64,000 nucleotides of DNA from contig NZ_JAPEOK010000001.1 of the NCBI RefSeq assembly GCF_026341515.1, positions 7,564,001 through 7,628,000 of the forward strand, read 5' to 3'. The translations under genes and the position numbers were made by a program. Below are positions 23,239-32,887 of this stretch, piece after piece. The notes under the pieces are model-generated. The model had not been told where the DNA came from, made no database searches, and worked only from the letters and a program-made list of their open reading frames with translations. The DNA comes from Streptomyces sp. NBC_00878. GTDB taxonomy: Bacteria > Actinomycetota > Actinomycetes > Streptomycetales > Streptomycetaceae. Positions within the stretch are counted from its first letter, which is position 1. Each line of letters begins with the position of its first letter.

Positions 23239-24040
23239 GGTCGCGTACGTGTCCCGTGCCGCGCGCTTCGCCCGGGGTGCGGCCCGCCGGGAGGAAGAGC
23301 ACCGAGTTCACGTACCGGACGTACCCCGGGCTCCGCACGGTCAGTACCCGCCGCAGCAGGCCCTGGGCGACCACGTGCGAGGCGTGGGCCTGGTGGGACT
23401 CCAGGTCGAAGGAGGCGAGGGGGAGCCAGGTGTCGGCGGGCAGCACCCAGCCCCGGTAGCCGCGCTCGGCCAGGAACGACACGACCGGCGCGATCGGCTG
23501 GATGCGCGCCTCCAGCTCGATGAACAGCGCCGGGCGGTCCCGGGTGAGGAGCGTGGTCGCGCCGCGCAGCACCGCCAGCTCGTTGCCGTCCACGTCGATC
23601 TTGATGAAGTCGACGTCGTGGAGGTTCAGGCTGTCGAGGGTCAGACAGGGTACGTCCAGGGCGCGGGCGTGGATGTCCCGGCGGACGAGGGACGAGACGC
23701 CCCGGTCGCCCTGGTCGCCGGGCGGCAGCCAGAGGCGGGCCGTGCCCCGGCGGTCGCTCGCGGCGGCCCGGACCACCCGGACGTTCCCGGGCGTCGCGGC
23801 GGTCAGCAGCCGGGCCAGGTGCGGGACGGGCTCGACCGTCACCACCCGGCGCGCCCGGTGCGACAGGCGGCGCGTCCAGGGGCCGTACCAGCCGCCGACG
23901 TCCACCGCCGTGCCGCAGCCGGGCGGGCAGAGGTCGCCGAGCCGGGCCAGTTCGGGCTCGAAGCGCGGATAGACGAACCGGGCGGCGGCGGCGACCAGCC
24001 GCACCGGCACGAAGGGGGCCAGGCGGGCGGCCAATGTCAT
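23204..24040 (-). CDS. FkbM-family SAM-dependent methyltransferase
   Basis: 278 residues. The SAM site is GTAVDVGGWYGPWTR (about 60-74) followed by VVTVEPVPH, and the FkbM hallmark DFIKIDVDGNELAVLRGA lies at about 145-162. FkbM enzymes O-methylate sugars, polyketides and other small molecules; next to glycosyltransferase genes a glycan or lipid-linked sugar substrate is likely. It overlaps the Trm112 stop by 4 bp. No membrane anchor is seen. Confidence 0.85.
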   Translation of the reverse strand: MTLAARLAPFVPVRLVAAAARFVYPRFEPELARLGDLCPPGCGTAVDVGGWYGPWTRRLSHRARRVVTVEPVPHLARLLTAATPGNVRVVRAAASDRRGTARLWLPPGDQGDRGVSSLVRRDIHARALDVPCLTLDSLNLHDVDFIKIDVDGNELAVLRGATTLLTRDRPALFIELEARIQPIAPVVSFLAERGYRGWVLPADTWLPLASFDLESHQAHASHVVAQGLLRRVLTVRSPGYVRYVNSVLFLPAGRTPGEARGTGHVRDHGTHASRQATR

Positions 24041-24252
24041 GGGGTGATCCGTTTCAGTAGTTCGTCGTGTTCGCGCTCAGTCACTTGCTCGCCCGAGGAC
24101 GGGAGGAGCTGCGGAATGCCGTCCACGATCGGATAGCGGCGGTGCAGACGCGGGTTGTACAGCGCCTCCTCCGGCTCCTGCACCAGGAGGTGCAACGGCC
24201 CCTTGTCCAGCGGGCACGCCAGGATCTTCAGCAGCGGGTCGTCCGGGTTCAT
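24037..24252 (-). CDS. Trm112-family zinc-ribbon-like protein
   Basis: 71 residues. LLKILACPLDKGPLHLL at the start and RRYPIVDGIPQLLP in the middle are the two Trm112 signatures. In bacteria such proteins sit beside methyltransferases and activate or stabilise them; here the FkbM gene overlaps by ATGA and another methyltransferase lies upstream. Only one Cys is present, so no full zinc site. The 5' 176 bp overlap the EamA-like gene in another frame. Confidence 0.85.
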   Translation of the reverse strand: MNPDDPLLKILACPLDKGPLHLLVQEPEEALYNPRLHRRYPIVDGIPQLLPSSGEQVTEREHDELLKRITP

Positions 24253-25225
24253 GGCTGGTCAACTCCCTTGTGAGGGACGGGGGTTGGGGCTCCGTCGGTA
24301 AATCGTCCTGGAGTGTCGGGTCGGGCCGGGGCGGTGGGTCGTGCTGGGGTGGCGGGTCGTGCTTCGGCATCGCCAGGAGTACGGACACCGCCAGCGCCGT
24401 ACCGCCGATGCGCAGCGCCAGCCGCAGTGGATCCTCGGGCAGCGCCTCGCCGAACGCGAGCGTGCCGAGCACCGCCGTGAACAGACAGGTCACCGTCGTG
24501 CAGACCGGCACGATCAGCGAGGCCCGGCAGCGCTGCAGCGCCGCCTGCGACATCACGAGGCCGAACACGCCGGTGAACAGCAGGAGATACGGGTACGGGG
24601 AGCGGAACAGGTCGACCACCGCGCCGCCGAGGCCAGTTGACGTCAGGTGGCTCGACACGCCCTTGATGGCCAGCGAACTCACCCCGTACAACAGGCCCAC
24701 CGCCACGCCGTATTCGACGCCCGTCGTCGGCATGCGGTGCCGGTGACGGGCGCGGCGCTCGGCGGACGCGTACAGCCAGACGCCCAGCGCGAGCGACGGT
24801 ACGCAGACGAGCAGGATCAGCGGGGCGGGGGCGCTGCGGCTGACCGTGTCCGCGCCCTCCTTGAGGGACAGGACCACCATCAGCAGCGCGATCAGGATCG
24901 CGCCGATCGCGTACCGCTCGCGGCCCGAGGTCTCCTCGCCGAGCAGCACCGAGGAGAGCAGGACGAGGATCACCAGGCCGGAGACGAAGATGCCCTGCGC
25001 GGCGGCGATCGGCAGCGTGCGGTAGACGACGAGCTGCGCGCCGAAGCCGGACGCCAGGGCGAGGGAGCCGCCGATCCACAGCGGACTGCCGAGAACCAGC
25101 CGCAACAGACGGGCGGGCTGCCGGACGGTCACCTGGGGCATCGCCGCCAACGCCCGTTTCTCCAGCACGAATCCGGTGCTGTACAGCAGGTTCGCCAGCA
25201 GGGCCGCGGCCACTCCCCACCACAT
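24077..25225 (-). CDS. EamA/DMT-type membrane permease
   Basis: 382 residues with about nine or ten membrane helices in two DMT-like halves (MWWGVAAALLANLLYSTGFV to about residue 290), as in SMR/EamA carriers for small metabolites or lipid-linked sugars. The last ~90 residues are Pro/Asp/Gly-rich; about 58 of these are read in a second frame over the Trm112 gene, an unusual 176-bp overlap that suggests a lost stop codon by frameshift. It begins 3 bp after the upstream methyltransferase gene. Substrate unknown; a sugar-lipid flippase is possible. Confidence 0.8.
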   Translation of the reverse strand: MWWGVAAALLANLLYSTGFVLEKRALAAMPQVTVRQPARLLRLVLGSPLWIGGSLALASGFGAQLVVYRTLPIAAAQGIFVSGLVILVLLSSVLLGEETSGRERYAIGAILIALLMVVLSLKEGADTVSRSAPAPLILLVCVPSLALGVWLYASAERRARHRHRMPTTGVEYGVAVGLLYGVSSLAIKGVSSHLTSTGLGGAVVDLFRSPYPYLLLFTGVFGLVMSQAALQRCRASLIVPVCTTVTCLFTAVLGTLAFGEALPEDPLRLALRIGGTALAVSVLLAMPKHDPPPQHDPPPRPDPTLQDDLPTEPQPPSLTRELTSHEPGRPAAEDPGVPAGQGAVAPPGAGAGGGAVQPASAPPLSDRGRHSAAPPVLGRASD

Positions 25226-25228
25226 GGT

Positions 25229-25984
25229 CTACGTCCTTCGCGCGTGCAGGAGCAGGATCGAGGACATCGACGGCACGGCACACGCCAGCCGGTCCAGGGG
25301 CCGCAGCGGCCGTGGCACACCGTGGAAGGGCGCGCCCTTCAGCCGTACGACCTCGAAGCCCGACGCGGTCACGAACTCCCGCAGTGCGCGGGCCGTGTAG
25401 AGCCGCAGATGGCCCACGACCTCCTTGCCGGGGCGGCCGTGGATGGCGCGCAGGCTCACCTCGGAGAAGACGGGCTGGACACCGGCGAGCAGCAGGGCGC
25501 GGTTGTACCAGGCGGCCAAGTTGGGTGTGGAGAGCATGAGATGACCTCCCGGGCGGAGGATCCGGTGGATCTCGTCGAGCGCCGCGTCCGGGTCCACGAG
25601 GTGTTCGACGACCTCGCTGAACAGGACGGCGTCGGCGGAGGCGGACCTGAACGGCAGCCCGCCGTCGGTGAGTTCGCCGCGCACCGCGTACGGAAGATGG
25701 GCGTGGGCGCGTCTGAGGGCGTCCTGGGACCAGTCGACGCCGACGATGCGGTGGCCGGCCAGGAGCGGCGCCGCCGTGGCGGCCGCCGAGCCGTCGCCGC
25801 AGCCGATGTCGAGGACCGTACGTGGACCGGATGTCGCCGGGCCGAGGACGGCGGCCAGCATCCGGGCCTGGCGGAGACTGCGGGGCGTGCCGGAGGCGAC
25901 GGGGACGGCCGGGTCCTCGTAGAAGTCCCGTAGTCCGTGCGGAGGTTGGCCGCCGGACGGGCGGCGGGGCGGGGCCGTGGTCAT
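25229..25984 (-). CDS. Class I SAM-dependent methyltransferase
   Basis: 251 residues. Motif I VLDIGCGDGSAAATA (about 58-72), acidic loop VGVDWSQDAL, motif SADAVLFSEVVEHLVDPD and post-motif ILRPGGHLMLSTPN place it in the UbiE/COQ5-like group. It overlaps the acyltransferase gene by 4 bp. In this neighbourhood it probably methylates a glycan or lipid intermediate; the substrate cannot be told. Confidence 0.85.
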   Translation of the reverse strand: MTTAPPRRPSGGQPPHGLRDFYEDPAVPVASGTPRSLRQARMLAAVLGPATSGPRTVLDIGCGDGSAAATAAPLLAGHRIVGVDWSQDALRRAHAHLPYAVRGELTDGGLPFRSASADAVLFSEVVEHLVDPDAALDEIHRILRPGGHLMLSTPNLAAWYNRALLLAGVQPVFSEVSLRAIHGRPGKEVVGHLRLYTARALREFVTASGFEVVRLKGAPFHGVPRPLRPLDRLACAVPSMSSILLLHARRT

Positions 25985-27309
25985 GGGGCACTCTCCGTGG
26001 CGTGTTCCGTCGCGTGCAGGTAGTGCTCGAAGAGGTCACGGAGATGGGAGCCGTCGCCGTGACTGAGAAGCGTGCGGGACCAGCGGAACGCCACGTGCAG
26101 CCGGCCCGCCGTGGACGCCGTCGTGACCGTCAGCCCGCGCGGCATCCGGGCCGGCGCCGAGAACCACACCGCGTGCGCGCGCCCCGCCCCCTCGCCGAAG
26201 TCGAGGGCGTACGGAATGCGGCCGATGTTGCTCAGCAGGGTGGTCGACGTCCAGGGTCCGGCGGCTCTCCGCAGCCCCCGGGTGAACGCGGCCCGCCAGG
26301 CCACCGGGACCACCGGCGCTGTCAACAGGGCTGCCCCGTGCCCGAGTTGGGGCCGCGGCAGCGCCTTGAGCGCACGGGTGCGGTCCGCCGTACGCCGCAG
26401 CAGGGCCGCCATGTCGGAGGCGTCCAACTCCTCGGGCGCGAAGGGGACTTCGACGAGCCGCGTGCCGTTGCCGATCGGCATGTCCGTGTCGCGCGTGCGG
26501 TCGTCCACCGGCATGGTGATCCGCAACGGGCGCGGGCGGGCGCCGTGTTCCCGGTTCCAGTGGGTGATCATCAGCGCCGTGGCCACCATGAGCTGGTCGT
26601 TCACGGTGTACGGGGAACCCTTGGGCCGGCGCGGGACGCCGAACTCGGCGACGAGCATGCCGTTGCCGGGCGAGGGCTCGGGAGCGCCGTGCGCCACCCG
26701 GGCGGGCGGTGCCCAGGTGGAGGGCGCGTCGACGGCGCTCGGCACCTCGGCCGTCGTACGGGTCGGGGGCGCCGCGGGGGAGTTGTCCCGGCCGCCGTAC
26801 AACTCGGCGGCGGTGGCGAGGACTCGTAGGCAGGCCGGGCCGTCGAGGGCGGTGTGGTTGATGGTGAGGAAGAGGACGGTGTCGTCGGCGTCGGGATCGA
26901 GGACGACCTCAAGGCGGATCGGCGGCGAAGCGGACAGCGGCGGGGCGTCCTGGAGTGCCCGGTCGCGGGCGTGCTTCAGGGCGTCCCGGTCCGGCGGCGG
27001 GAACAGGACGGCCTCCACGTCCGCCTCCGGGGTGAGTTCCCACTCGTACCGCCTCCCGTACCAGGGCCGCCGCGCCTCGCGCATCAGGATGCGGGGATGG
27101 CGGTGCAGGGCGCCCGTGAACGCCCTCCGTAGCCGGTCCGGGTCGAGACGGCCCGGCAGATGCACCTCGATGTGGACGGTCTCCGGCTCCTCCTCCTGAA
27201 GGCAGTGCCGGGCGACCTCGTCCACCACGGGGAACGGGATGCGGGCGGGCGGCCGTACGGGGCCGTCCCCGTCCGTGCCGTCACGTGCCGGGTGGTCCAG
27301 CGTGGTCAT
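25981..27309 (-). CDS. Condensation-domain-fold acyltransferase
   Basis: 442 residues from ATG 27309, which overlaps the upstream stop (ATGA); the longer open frame is not coding. The active-site motif is INHTALDGPACL (HxxxDG, His near 150). The C-terminal part has the expected LLSNIGRIPYALDFGEG and FSAPARMPRGLTVTT, close to the DFGWG region of condensation-fold acyltransferases such as PapA and WS/DGAT enzymes. It probably acylates a hydroxyl of a sugar or alcohol. The fold is likely, the substrate unknown. Confidence 0.75.
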   Translation of the reverse strand: MTTLDHPARDGTDGDGPVRPPARIPFPVVDEVARHCLQEEEPETVHIEVHLPGRLDPDRLRRAFTGALHRHPRILMREARRPWYGRRYEWELTPEADVEAVLFPPPDRDALKHARDRALQDAPPLSASPPIRLEVVLDPDADDTVLFLTINHTALDGPACLRVLATAAELYGGRDNSPAAPPTRTTAEVPSAVDAPSTWAPPARVAHGAPEPSPGNGMLVAEFGVPRRPKGSPYTVNDQLMVATALMITHWNREHGARPRPLRITMPVDDRTRDTDMPIGNGTRLVEVPFAPEELDASDMAALLRRTADRTRALKALPRPQLGHGAALLTAPVVPVAWRAAFTRGLRRAAGPWTSTTLLSNIGRIPYALDFGEGAGRAHAVWFSAPARMPRGLTVTTASTAGRLHVAFRWSRTLLSHGDGSHLRDLFEHYLHATEHATESAP

Positions 27310-30300
27310 GTGGCTTCGCCTTCTCCCGTCTCCTCGGAGCGTGTGGGTCGTGTGGGTCGTGTGGGTCGTGTGGGTCGTGTGGGCTGCGGGCCCTCGGTCT
27401 GTGCGGGCCCGGCGTCCTCGGGGTGGGCGGGCCTCGCCGCCTCGGGCCGTTCCGGCATCGTCGCCTCCGGAGGAGACACCTTGAACTTCGGCTTCCGGAA
27501 GCCGAACCGGGTGGTGGGCGGGTCGGGCTCCGGCTGCGCGGACCCCGGCCCGCGGGCGGAGACCGTCGGACCGGACGCCATCCTGGGGAAGGGCGGGGCT
27601 TCGCCCTCTCCGGCCCCTCCGCCCTCTCCGCCCTCTCCGGCTTCCCTGGCTTCCCCGGCCCCTCCGGCTTCCCCGGGAGCCCCGGTTTCCCAAGCCTCCC
27701 CGGGAGCCCCGGACACCCCAGGCATCCCATGCCGTGCCTCAGGTGCCCGGGACGATTCGGTCGCCCCCGGCCCCGCACTCTCCCCCCGCCGCCGCTGCGG
27801 CAACGGCTCGGTCGGCGCCTCGGTCCCCGGCGCCGGTGGCGGCAGCGCGCTGGCCCTGGGGGCGCCGGGATACCCCGGAGCGGCGGGAGTACCGGGGGGA
27901 GTGCCGGGGGCACCGGGATACCCGTGGGCTCCCGAAGCCCCGAAGCGCTGGCCCCCGCCGGGACCCCGAGCCCCGTACGACGTCTCCCCCACCGACACCA
28001 ACCCGGCGAACAGCCCGATCAACGCCAGCAGTTGGGCCGTCGGCCCGAATGCCCCCGCGCCCTCGGCCACCGGCTCCCCGGCCCCGGTCGCGGCGGCGAT
28101 CCCGGCCCCCGCGAGCGCGAGGAACGCGATGGGCACCAGCAGGGCGTGCCGCCGCCACGCGAGCAGCGCCAGTACCGGCACCAGCAGCGCGAAGAACCCG
28201 GCGATCACGATCCCGACCAGCGTGAGCGCGACCGTGCCCAGGATCAGACCGGGCGGCGGCGGCACCGGCGACGGTTCGTCCACGTTGGGCGACCGACGCC
28301 GGTAGAGGACGAGCCCCGCGAGCGCGAGCACCCCGACCCCACCGCCGATCAGCCCGGCCTCGTACAGCGTCGACGGCTCGTACGAGAGCTTCACCGTGCC
28401 GCCCGCGCCCGCCGGGATCCGCCAGCCCTGCTGCCAGCCGTCGAGCCGTACCGGGTCGAGCTTCTTGCCGTTCAGCGTGGCGTTCCAGCCGTCGTTGAAG
28501 TTCTCGTACGTCGTCAGATACGAGGCCGCCGCGCCCGAGCCGACGGTCATCTCGCGGCGGTCACCGAGCCAGTCCCGTATGCCGAGTTCACGGTCGAGCG
28601 CGGTGGGGGTCGTCAGTGTGCCGCGGGTCAGCGTCACGTCGGTGACGGCGAGCGGTCCCGCGTCGCCCGCCTCGACCCGGTGCGCGCCCGAGCCAAGCGA
28701 CAACTCGGCGTTCGCACTCCCCTCCTGACAGAGCGTCAACTCAACGGGCCGCCGCTCGACCAGGTCCCCCACCGTCCCCTTGGCGCTGGTCTCGTACAGC
28801 TCGTCGTCCACGGCGAGCGTCGGGCCCTGCCCGCAGGGGAGGTCGAAGGCGCGGTTGGAGCTGGGCTTCGGGGTGCGGTACTGGTCCAGGGCCGGGACGT
28901 ACGCCTCGGTGAGGCCGACCGGCAGTTGCAGGTCCTCGTCGGCGAGCGGGTTGTGGACGGTCATCGGGGCCGTGTCGGTGATGGTGATGTCGAGCCGGTC
29001 CGTGGTGATCGGGTCGAAGCGGACGTTGCCGTTCTCGTCGACCCCGGCGATCGCCGCGCCGTCCGGCGAGCTGATGTCGACCTCGGTCGGCCGGGTGGAG
29101 AGACCACCGGCCGGGGCCAGGACGATCTCGCCGACGGCCTGCTTGTCCGGCCAGCGCAGATGGATGGTCGGGTTGTCCCCGGCGATCCAGGCCGTGGACA
29201 GATTCCCGTCGGTGAGGTTGCGCGGCGAGAGCCCGGTGCCGAGCAGGGCCGTCGAGTCGGCGGTCGCCGTGATCCGGTTCTGCTGCTCGGGCGCGACCTT
29301 GTACAGCAGCGCGTCGAGCGCGTCGCCCGGCACGGGGATCGCGCTCGCCTTCACCTCGTACGTGCCCGCCGACTCCGAGGTCCAACGGCGGTGCAGCCCG
29401 GCCTCCGTGCCCGTCGGGGAGAAGCCGCCCGGGTCGGTGGCGCGGTGCAGCGAGACGACCTCGGCCGCCGCGTCGGAGCGCTCGGCGTCCGTCGGGAGCC
29501 GCAGCATGCGCGTCACCTGGACGTCGGGAATGGTGATCTCGGAGAAGCCCGCACCGGACAGGCCGGAGTGCCGGGCCACCGAGTCGACGACGGTGATCTT
29601 CAGCCAACTCGTCGCCCCTTCAGGGGCCTTGACGCGCTGGCGCATTCCGTTGGCCTGGAGAGTGCTCGTCTCGGAGCCGCGCTCCGTCTCCACGCGCACC
29701 CGGGTCGGCGCCGACCGCACGCTGTCCTGCGGCAGCGGCGTGACCCGGATCGAGGACGGGATCTCCGTCTCCTCCGTGAAGCCGATCCGCAGCCACTGCC
29801 CGTCCGCCGAACCCGCCGCGCCCTCGGCCCACGCGGTGTCCGGATTGCCGTCGAAGGCGTTCACCGGGTCGTACTGCGGCAGATAGAACATCCAGTTCCC
29901 GCTCGACGACGCGGTCACCGAGCGCGCGCCGCGCAGCTCGGCCACCGTCTGGTGCTGGATTCCCTTCGTCGGCAGGATCTGGTGCGGTTCCTCCCCGGCG
30001 TCCTGGAAGCTGCCGGAGTGATTGCGCTCGTTACGGGTGTACGTGTACGAGGTGTTGGCGTTGACCAGGCCGAACCGGGTGTCTGCGCGCCGCAGTCCGT
30101 CGCCCACCACCTGCAACTCGGGGGCGCCGAGCCCGGGATGGTTGTCCCCGGTCAGCACGGCGGCCCGGTCCCGCATGGTCGGGTCGGCGGACAGCGGCAG
30201 CAGCGCCTCGGGCCCGCCGGACACGACGGCCGTGTCGGCGACCGCCTTCAGCCCGGCCTGCCCGGGACGCGGCACGTCCGCGCTCGCCGGCTCGTAGATC

Positions 30301-32096
30301 TCGACGGCCCGCTGCCGCGGGTACAACCCCTCTATCTGGATGGGGGTGTTCTCCGCGATGCGCCCGCCCGTCATCACCGGACCGAGGCCGGTCACACGCC
30401 GGTAGCCCGACTCCTCCAGGGTGCGCTTGACGGTCGCGGTCGGTACGTAGCCGAGCTGGTCGGGGTCGAGATCGTTGCGTACGACGACGTAGTAGAGGCC
30501 GGCCCGGCTCAAGTAGTCGGCCAGGCCCGGGACTTCGCCGCCCGTCAGCAGCGACTGCTCGACCGCGTCCATCGCGCGCCGGTTGCCCGCGGTGCCGAAC
30601 GGCACGTAGTCCCGCTGCGCCCAGCGGGAGTCGGCGAGCACGTCGAGGGGCTGGTCGATGGGGGAGCCCCAGGTGTAGATGCCGTGCGCGGTGGCGGGCA
30701 CGACGAGGGCGCGGGAGTCCGGCGAGTACTTCTCCAGCCAGTTCGCCGTGGACTGCCAGTACTTGGGAAGCTCCTGGAACGAACCCGGTTGCAGGATCGA
30801 CCCGTTGAGGTAGGGCCAGGCGAGACCGGGGAGTACGAGGATCGCCGCGACCAGGGCCACGTACCGACGTCCGCGAACGGGACGGGCGCCGCGTGTCTGG
30901 GAGGCGACGCCGAACAGATGCATCAGGCCGAAGACCAGGGCGAGGGCCAGCCCGGTCTGGAACTTGTAGATGTTGCGGAAGGGTACGAGCCCGCCGTCCA
31001 GCCAGTCCTGGACGACCCCGTGGAAGGGCGCGCCGAACGAACCGCCGTACCCGGCAAGGGTGATGAGCGCGACCGACAGCACGGTCAGCACGAGCCAGCG
31101 CCGCTCGGGCAGGTCACGGCGGGCCAGTCCGGCGAGGCCGAGGCCCGCCGCTAGCGCCGACGAGACGATCACGACCACCGAGGCCGCGACCGACCAGCCG
31201 GCCGGCAGCCAGGCCTCGCCGAAGTGCAGATAGGCGACCCAGTTCCCGGCGCCGCGCAGGGCCTCCGTCGCCGACATGGTGTCCGTGGTGGTCTGCGAAC
31301 TCTCCACGTACGGAAGGAAGTTCTCGCCGTAGAAGCCCAGCATGAGGAGTGGGACCACCCACCAGGCGGTCGCCAGGAGCACGCCCGGGATCCACCAGGC
31401 GATCAGCTTGCGCTGCCGGGGGCCGCGTGGTCGGGAGAGGAGGTAGAGGCCGACCGGCAGCAGGGAAGCGAGAGTTGAGGCCGCGTTGACGCCGCCCATG
31501 AAAGGGATGATCAGCGCCGAGCGCAGTGCGGCGACCCGGGCGGTGTAGCGCTCGTTCGTCAGTGGCAGCAGCACCCACGGGAGGAAGGCGCCGGGGAGTG
31601 CGGCGGCGGAAGTTGAGCCGACGACGATCGTGAATACCGGCCACAGTGCGTACGCGACCGCGCCGAGGAGTCGGGACGCGTGGCTGCCGATGTCCAGCCG
31701 TTCGGCGAGCCGCAGCGCGCCCCAGAAGGCCACCGCCACGATCAGCGACATCCACAGCCGCTCGGCCAGCCACACCGGGAGGTTGATCAGCTCGCACAGG
31801 CCGTAGTACGGCAGCATCGGGAAGGCGTAGCCGACGTACTGGTCCGCGATGCCGCCGAAGCCGCCCCGGTCGTGCCAGAGCTGGCCCAGGTCGGACAGGA
31901 ACTGCCATGGGTCGAGCGCGACACCGAGCTTCGTGTCGAAGGTCTGGCGGCCCGGGTCCACGGCGAGGAACAGCACGAACACCACGGCCCAGAACCCCAG
32001 CAGCCACCGCCGCGACCGCGGGCCCTGCGCAGGGCCCGGGGCGGGGGCGAGGGGGCGCGTGGGCGCCGGAGGAGGGGCCTGGACCGTGCTGGTCAT
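27306..32096 (-). CDS. AftD-like arabinofuranosyltransferase, large GT-C membrane protein
   Basis: 1596 residues from ATG 32096. The N-terminal ~450 residues hold about 11 membrane helices with the GT-C acidic motif FDTKLGVALDP; long periplasmic parts follow, with discoidin-like (F5/8 C) carbohydrate-binding segments (e.g. FDGNPDTAWAEG and LSTAWIAGDNPTIHLRW). Three helices lie near 1370-1470 and a disordered Pro/Gly/Glu-rich tail ends in PTR repeats (27338-27380, 9-bp units). AftD of mycobacteria adds alpha-1,3/1,5-arabinofuranose from decaprenyl-phosphoarabinose. The enzyme class is clear; the Streptomyces acceptor is unknown. Overlaps of 4 bp on both sides show an operon. Confidence 0.85.
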   Translation of the reverse strand: MTSTVQAPPPAPTRPLAPAPGPAQGPRSRRWLLGFWAVVFVLFLAVDPGRQTFDTKLGVALDPWQFLSDLGQLWHDRGGFGGIADQYVGYAFPMLPYYGLCELINLPVWLAERLWMSLIVAVAFWGALRLAERLDIGSHASRLLGAVAYALWPVFTIVVGSTSAAALPGAFLPWVLLPLTNERYTARVAALRSALIIPFMGGVNAASTLASLLPVGLYLLSRPRGPRQRKLIAWWIPGVLLATAWWVVPLLMLGFYGENFLPYVESSQTTTDTMSATEALRGAGNWVAYLHFGEAWLPAGWSVAASVVVIVSSALAAGLGLAGLARRDLPERRWLVLTVLSVALITLAGYGGSFGAPFHGVVQDWLDGGLVPFRNIYKFQTGLALALVFGLMHLFGVASQTRGARPVRGRRYVALVAAILVLPGLAWPYLNGSILQPGSFQELPKYWQSTANWLEKYSPDSRALVVPATAHGIYTWGSPIDQPLDVLADSRWAQRDYVPFGTAGNRRAMDAVEQSLLTGGEVPGLADYLSRAGLYYVVVRNDLDPDQLGYVPTATVKRTLEESGYRRVTGLGPVMTGGRIAENTPIQIEGLYPRQRAVEIYEPASADVPRPGQAGLKAVADTAVVSGGPEALLPLSADPTMRDRAAVLTGDNHPGLGAPELQVVGDGLRRADTRFGLVNANTSYTYTRNERNHSGSFQDAGEEPHQILPTKGIQHQTVAELRGARSVTASSSGNWMFYLPQYDPVNAFDGNPDTAWAEGAAGSADGQWLRIGFTEETEIPSSIRVTPLPQDSVRSAPTRVRVETERGSETSTLQANGMRQRVKAPEGATSWLKITVVDSVARHSGLSGAGFSEITIPDVQVTRMLRLPTDAERSDAAAEVVSLHRATDPGGFSPTGTEAGLHRRWTSESAGTYEVKASAIPVPGDALDALLYKVAPEQQNRITATADSTALLGTGLSPRNLTDGNLSTAWIAGDNPTIHLRWPDKQAVGEIVLAPAGGLSTRPTEVDISSPDGAAIAGVDENGNVRFDPITTDRLDITITDTAPMTVHNPLADEDLQLPVGLTEAYVPALDQYRTPKPSSNRAFDLPCGQGPTLAVDDELYETSAKGTVGDLVERRPVELTLCQEGSANAELSLGSGAHRVEAGDAGPLAVTDVTLTRGTLTTPTALDRELGIRDWLGDRREMTVGSGAAASYLTTYENFNDGWNATLNGKKLDPVRLDGWQQGWRIPAGAGGTVKLSYEPSTLYEAGLIGGGVGVLALAGLVLYRRRSPNVDEPSPVPPPPGLILGTVALTLVGIVIAGFFALLVPVLALLAWRRHALLVPIAFLALAGAGIAAATGAGEPVAEGAGAFGPTAQLLALIGLFAGLVSVGETSYGARGPGGGQRFGASGAHGYPGAPGTPPGTPAAPGYPGAPRASALPPPAPGTEAPTEPLPQRRRGESAGPGATESSRAPEARHGMPGVSGAPGEAWETGAPGEAGGAGEAREAGEGGEGGGAGEGEAPPFPRMASGPTVSARGPGSAQPEPDPPTTRFGFRKPKFKVSPPEATMPERPEAARPAHPEDAGPAQTEGPQPTRPTRPTRPTRPTRSEETGEGEAT

Positions 32097-32887
32097 GGAT
32101 ACCGCCGGAGAATGAGGAGGAGGTTCCAGGTGGCGAACTCGCGCAGCCCCGGCGCCTTCGCGACGGCCTGGGCGAGGAACGGCCAGTAGCGGGAACGCGC
32201 CGAGACGACCGTGACGTCGTCCCGGGCGCGCACCTGCCGCAGGGTGGGTCCGATGTGTACGGCGAAGAGGTTCTCGCCGAGGGTGTGCTTGGCGGGTTTG
32301 CCCGTACGACGGCTGTAGCGGGCGCGGGCCCGCTCGGCGCCCAGGTAGTGCCAGGGCGCCCACTCGTGACCGCCCCACGGGGACAGCCAGTTGGTGAACG
32401 ACACGTAGATCAGGCCGCCGGGTTTCGTCACCCGCACCATCTCGCTGAGGAAGGTCTGCGGATCCGCCACGTGTTCCAGGACGTTGGAGGAGAAGCAGAC
32501 GTCTGCGACCGCGTCGGCGAGCGGCAGCAGGTATCCGTCTGCGACTACCGCGCCCTGTGGTGGTTTCGGTCCGAGTTCCCGCATGTCCGGCTCGAAGAGA
32601 TAGCCGTGCGCGCCGCGCCGACGGAACTCCTCGGTGAAGTAGCCGCCCCCGCCGCCGATGTCCACGACGGTCCGGCCCTTCACCGGACCGTCGTACGCCT
32701 CCACCTGGTCGGCGGCGTCGCGCGCGAGCAGCGAGTAGCAGCCTTCGGGGTCGTGCTGCTCATTGCGGAAGGCGCGGAAGAGTGCGAGGGAACGGCGGAA
32801 GGAGGGGTCCTTGAAGCCTGTGCCTGGGCCTGGGCTTGGTTTTGTGCCTGGGCTTGGGCCCGTGTTCTTCCCCCGAGCGGGCGTCAC
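32093..32887 (-). CDS. Class I SAM-dependent methyltransferase
   Basis: 264 residues. GTG 32887 is chosen because it overlaps the glycosyltransferase stop (GTGA); a Pro/Gly-rich stretch follows. Motif I TVVDIGGGGGYFTEEF, FEPDMRE, and CFSSNVLEHVADPQTFLSEM with VTKPGGLIYVSF give a UbiE-like methyltransferase. It ends in a 4-bp overlap with the arabinosyltransferase gene, so substrate and enzyme are probably part of the same glycan pathway. Confidence 0.85.
   Translation of the reverse strand: MTPARGKNTGPSPGTKPSPGPGTGFKDPSFRRSLALFRAFRNEQHDPEGCYSLLARDAADQVEAYDGPVKGRTVVDIGGGGGYFTEEFRRRGAHGYLFEPDMRELGPKPPQGAVVADGYLLPLADAVADVCFSSNVLEHVADPQTFLSEMVRVTKPGGLIYVSFTNWLSPWGGHEWAPWHYLGAERARARYSRRTGKPAKHTLGENLFAVHIGPTLRQVRARDDVTVVSARSRYWPFLAQAVAKAPGLREFATWNLLLILRRYP

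Noticed and set aside
27285..31154. 1289-codon plus-strand ORF opposite the AftD-like gene
   Set aside because: It is the mirror of a real minus-strand gene in GC-rich DNA; its Arg/Gly/Pro-rich product shows no domain.
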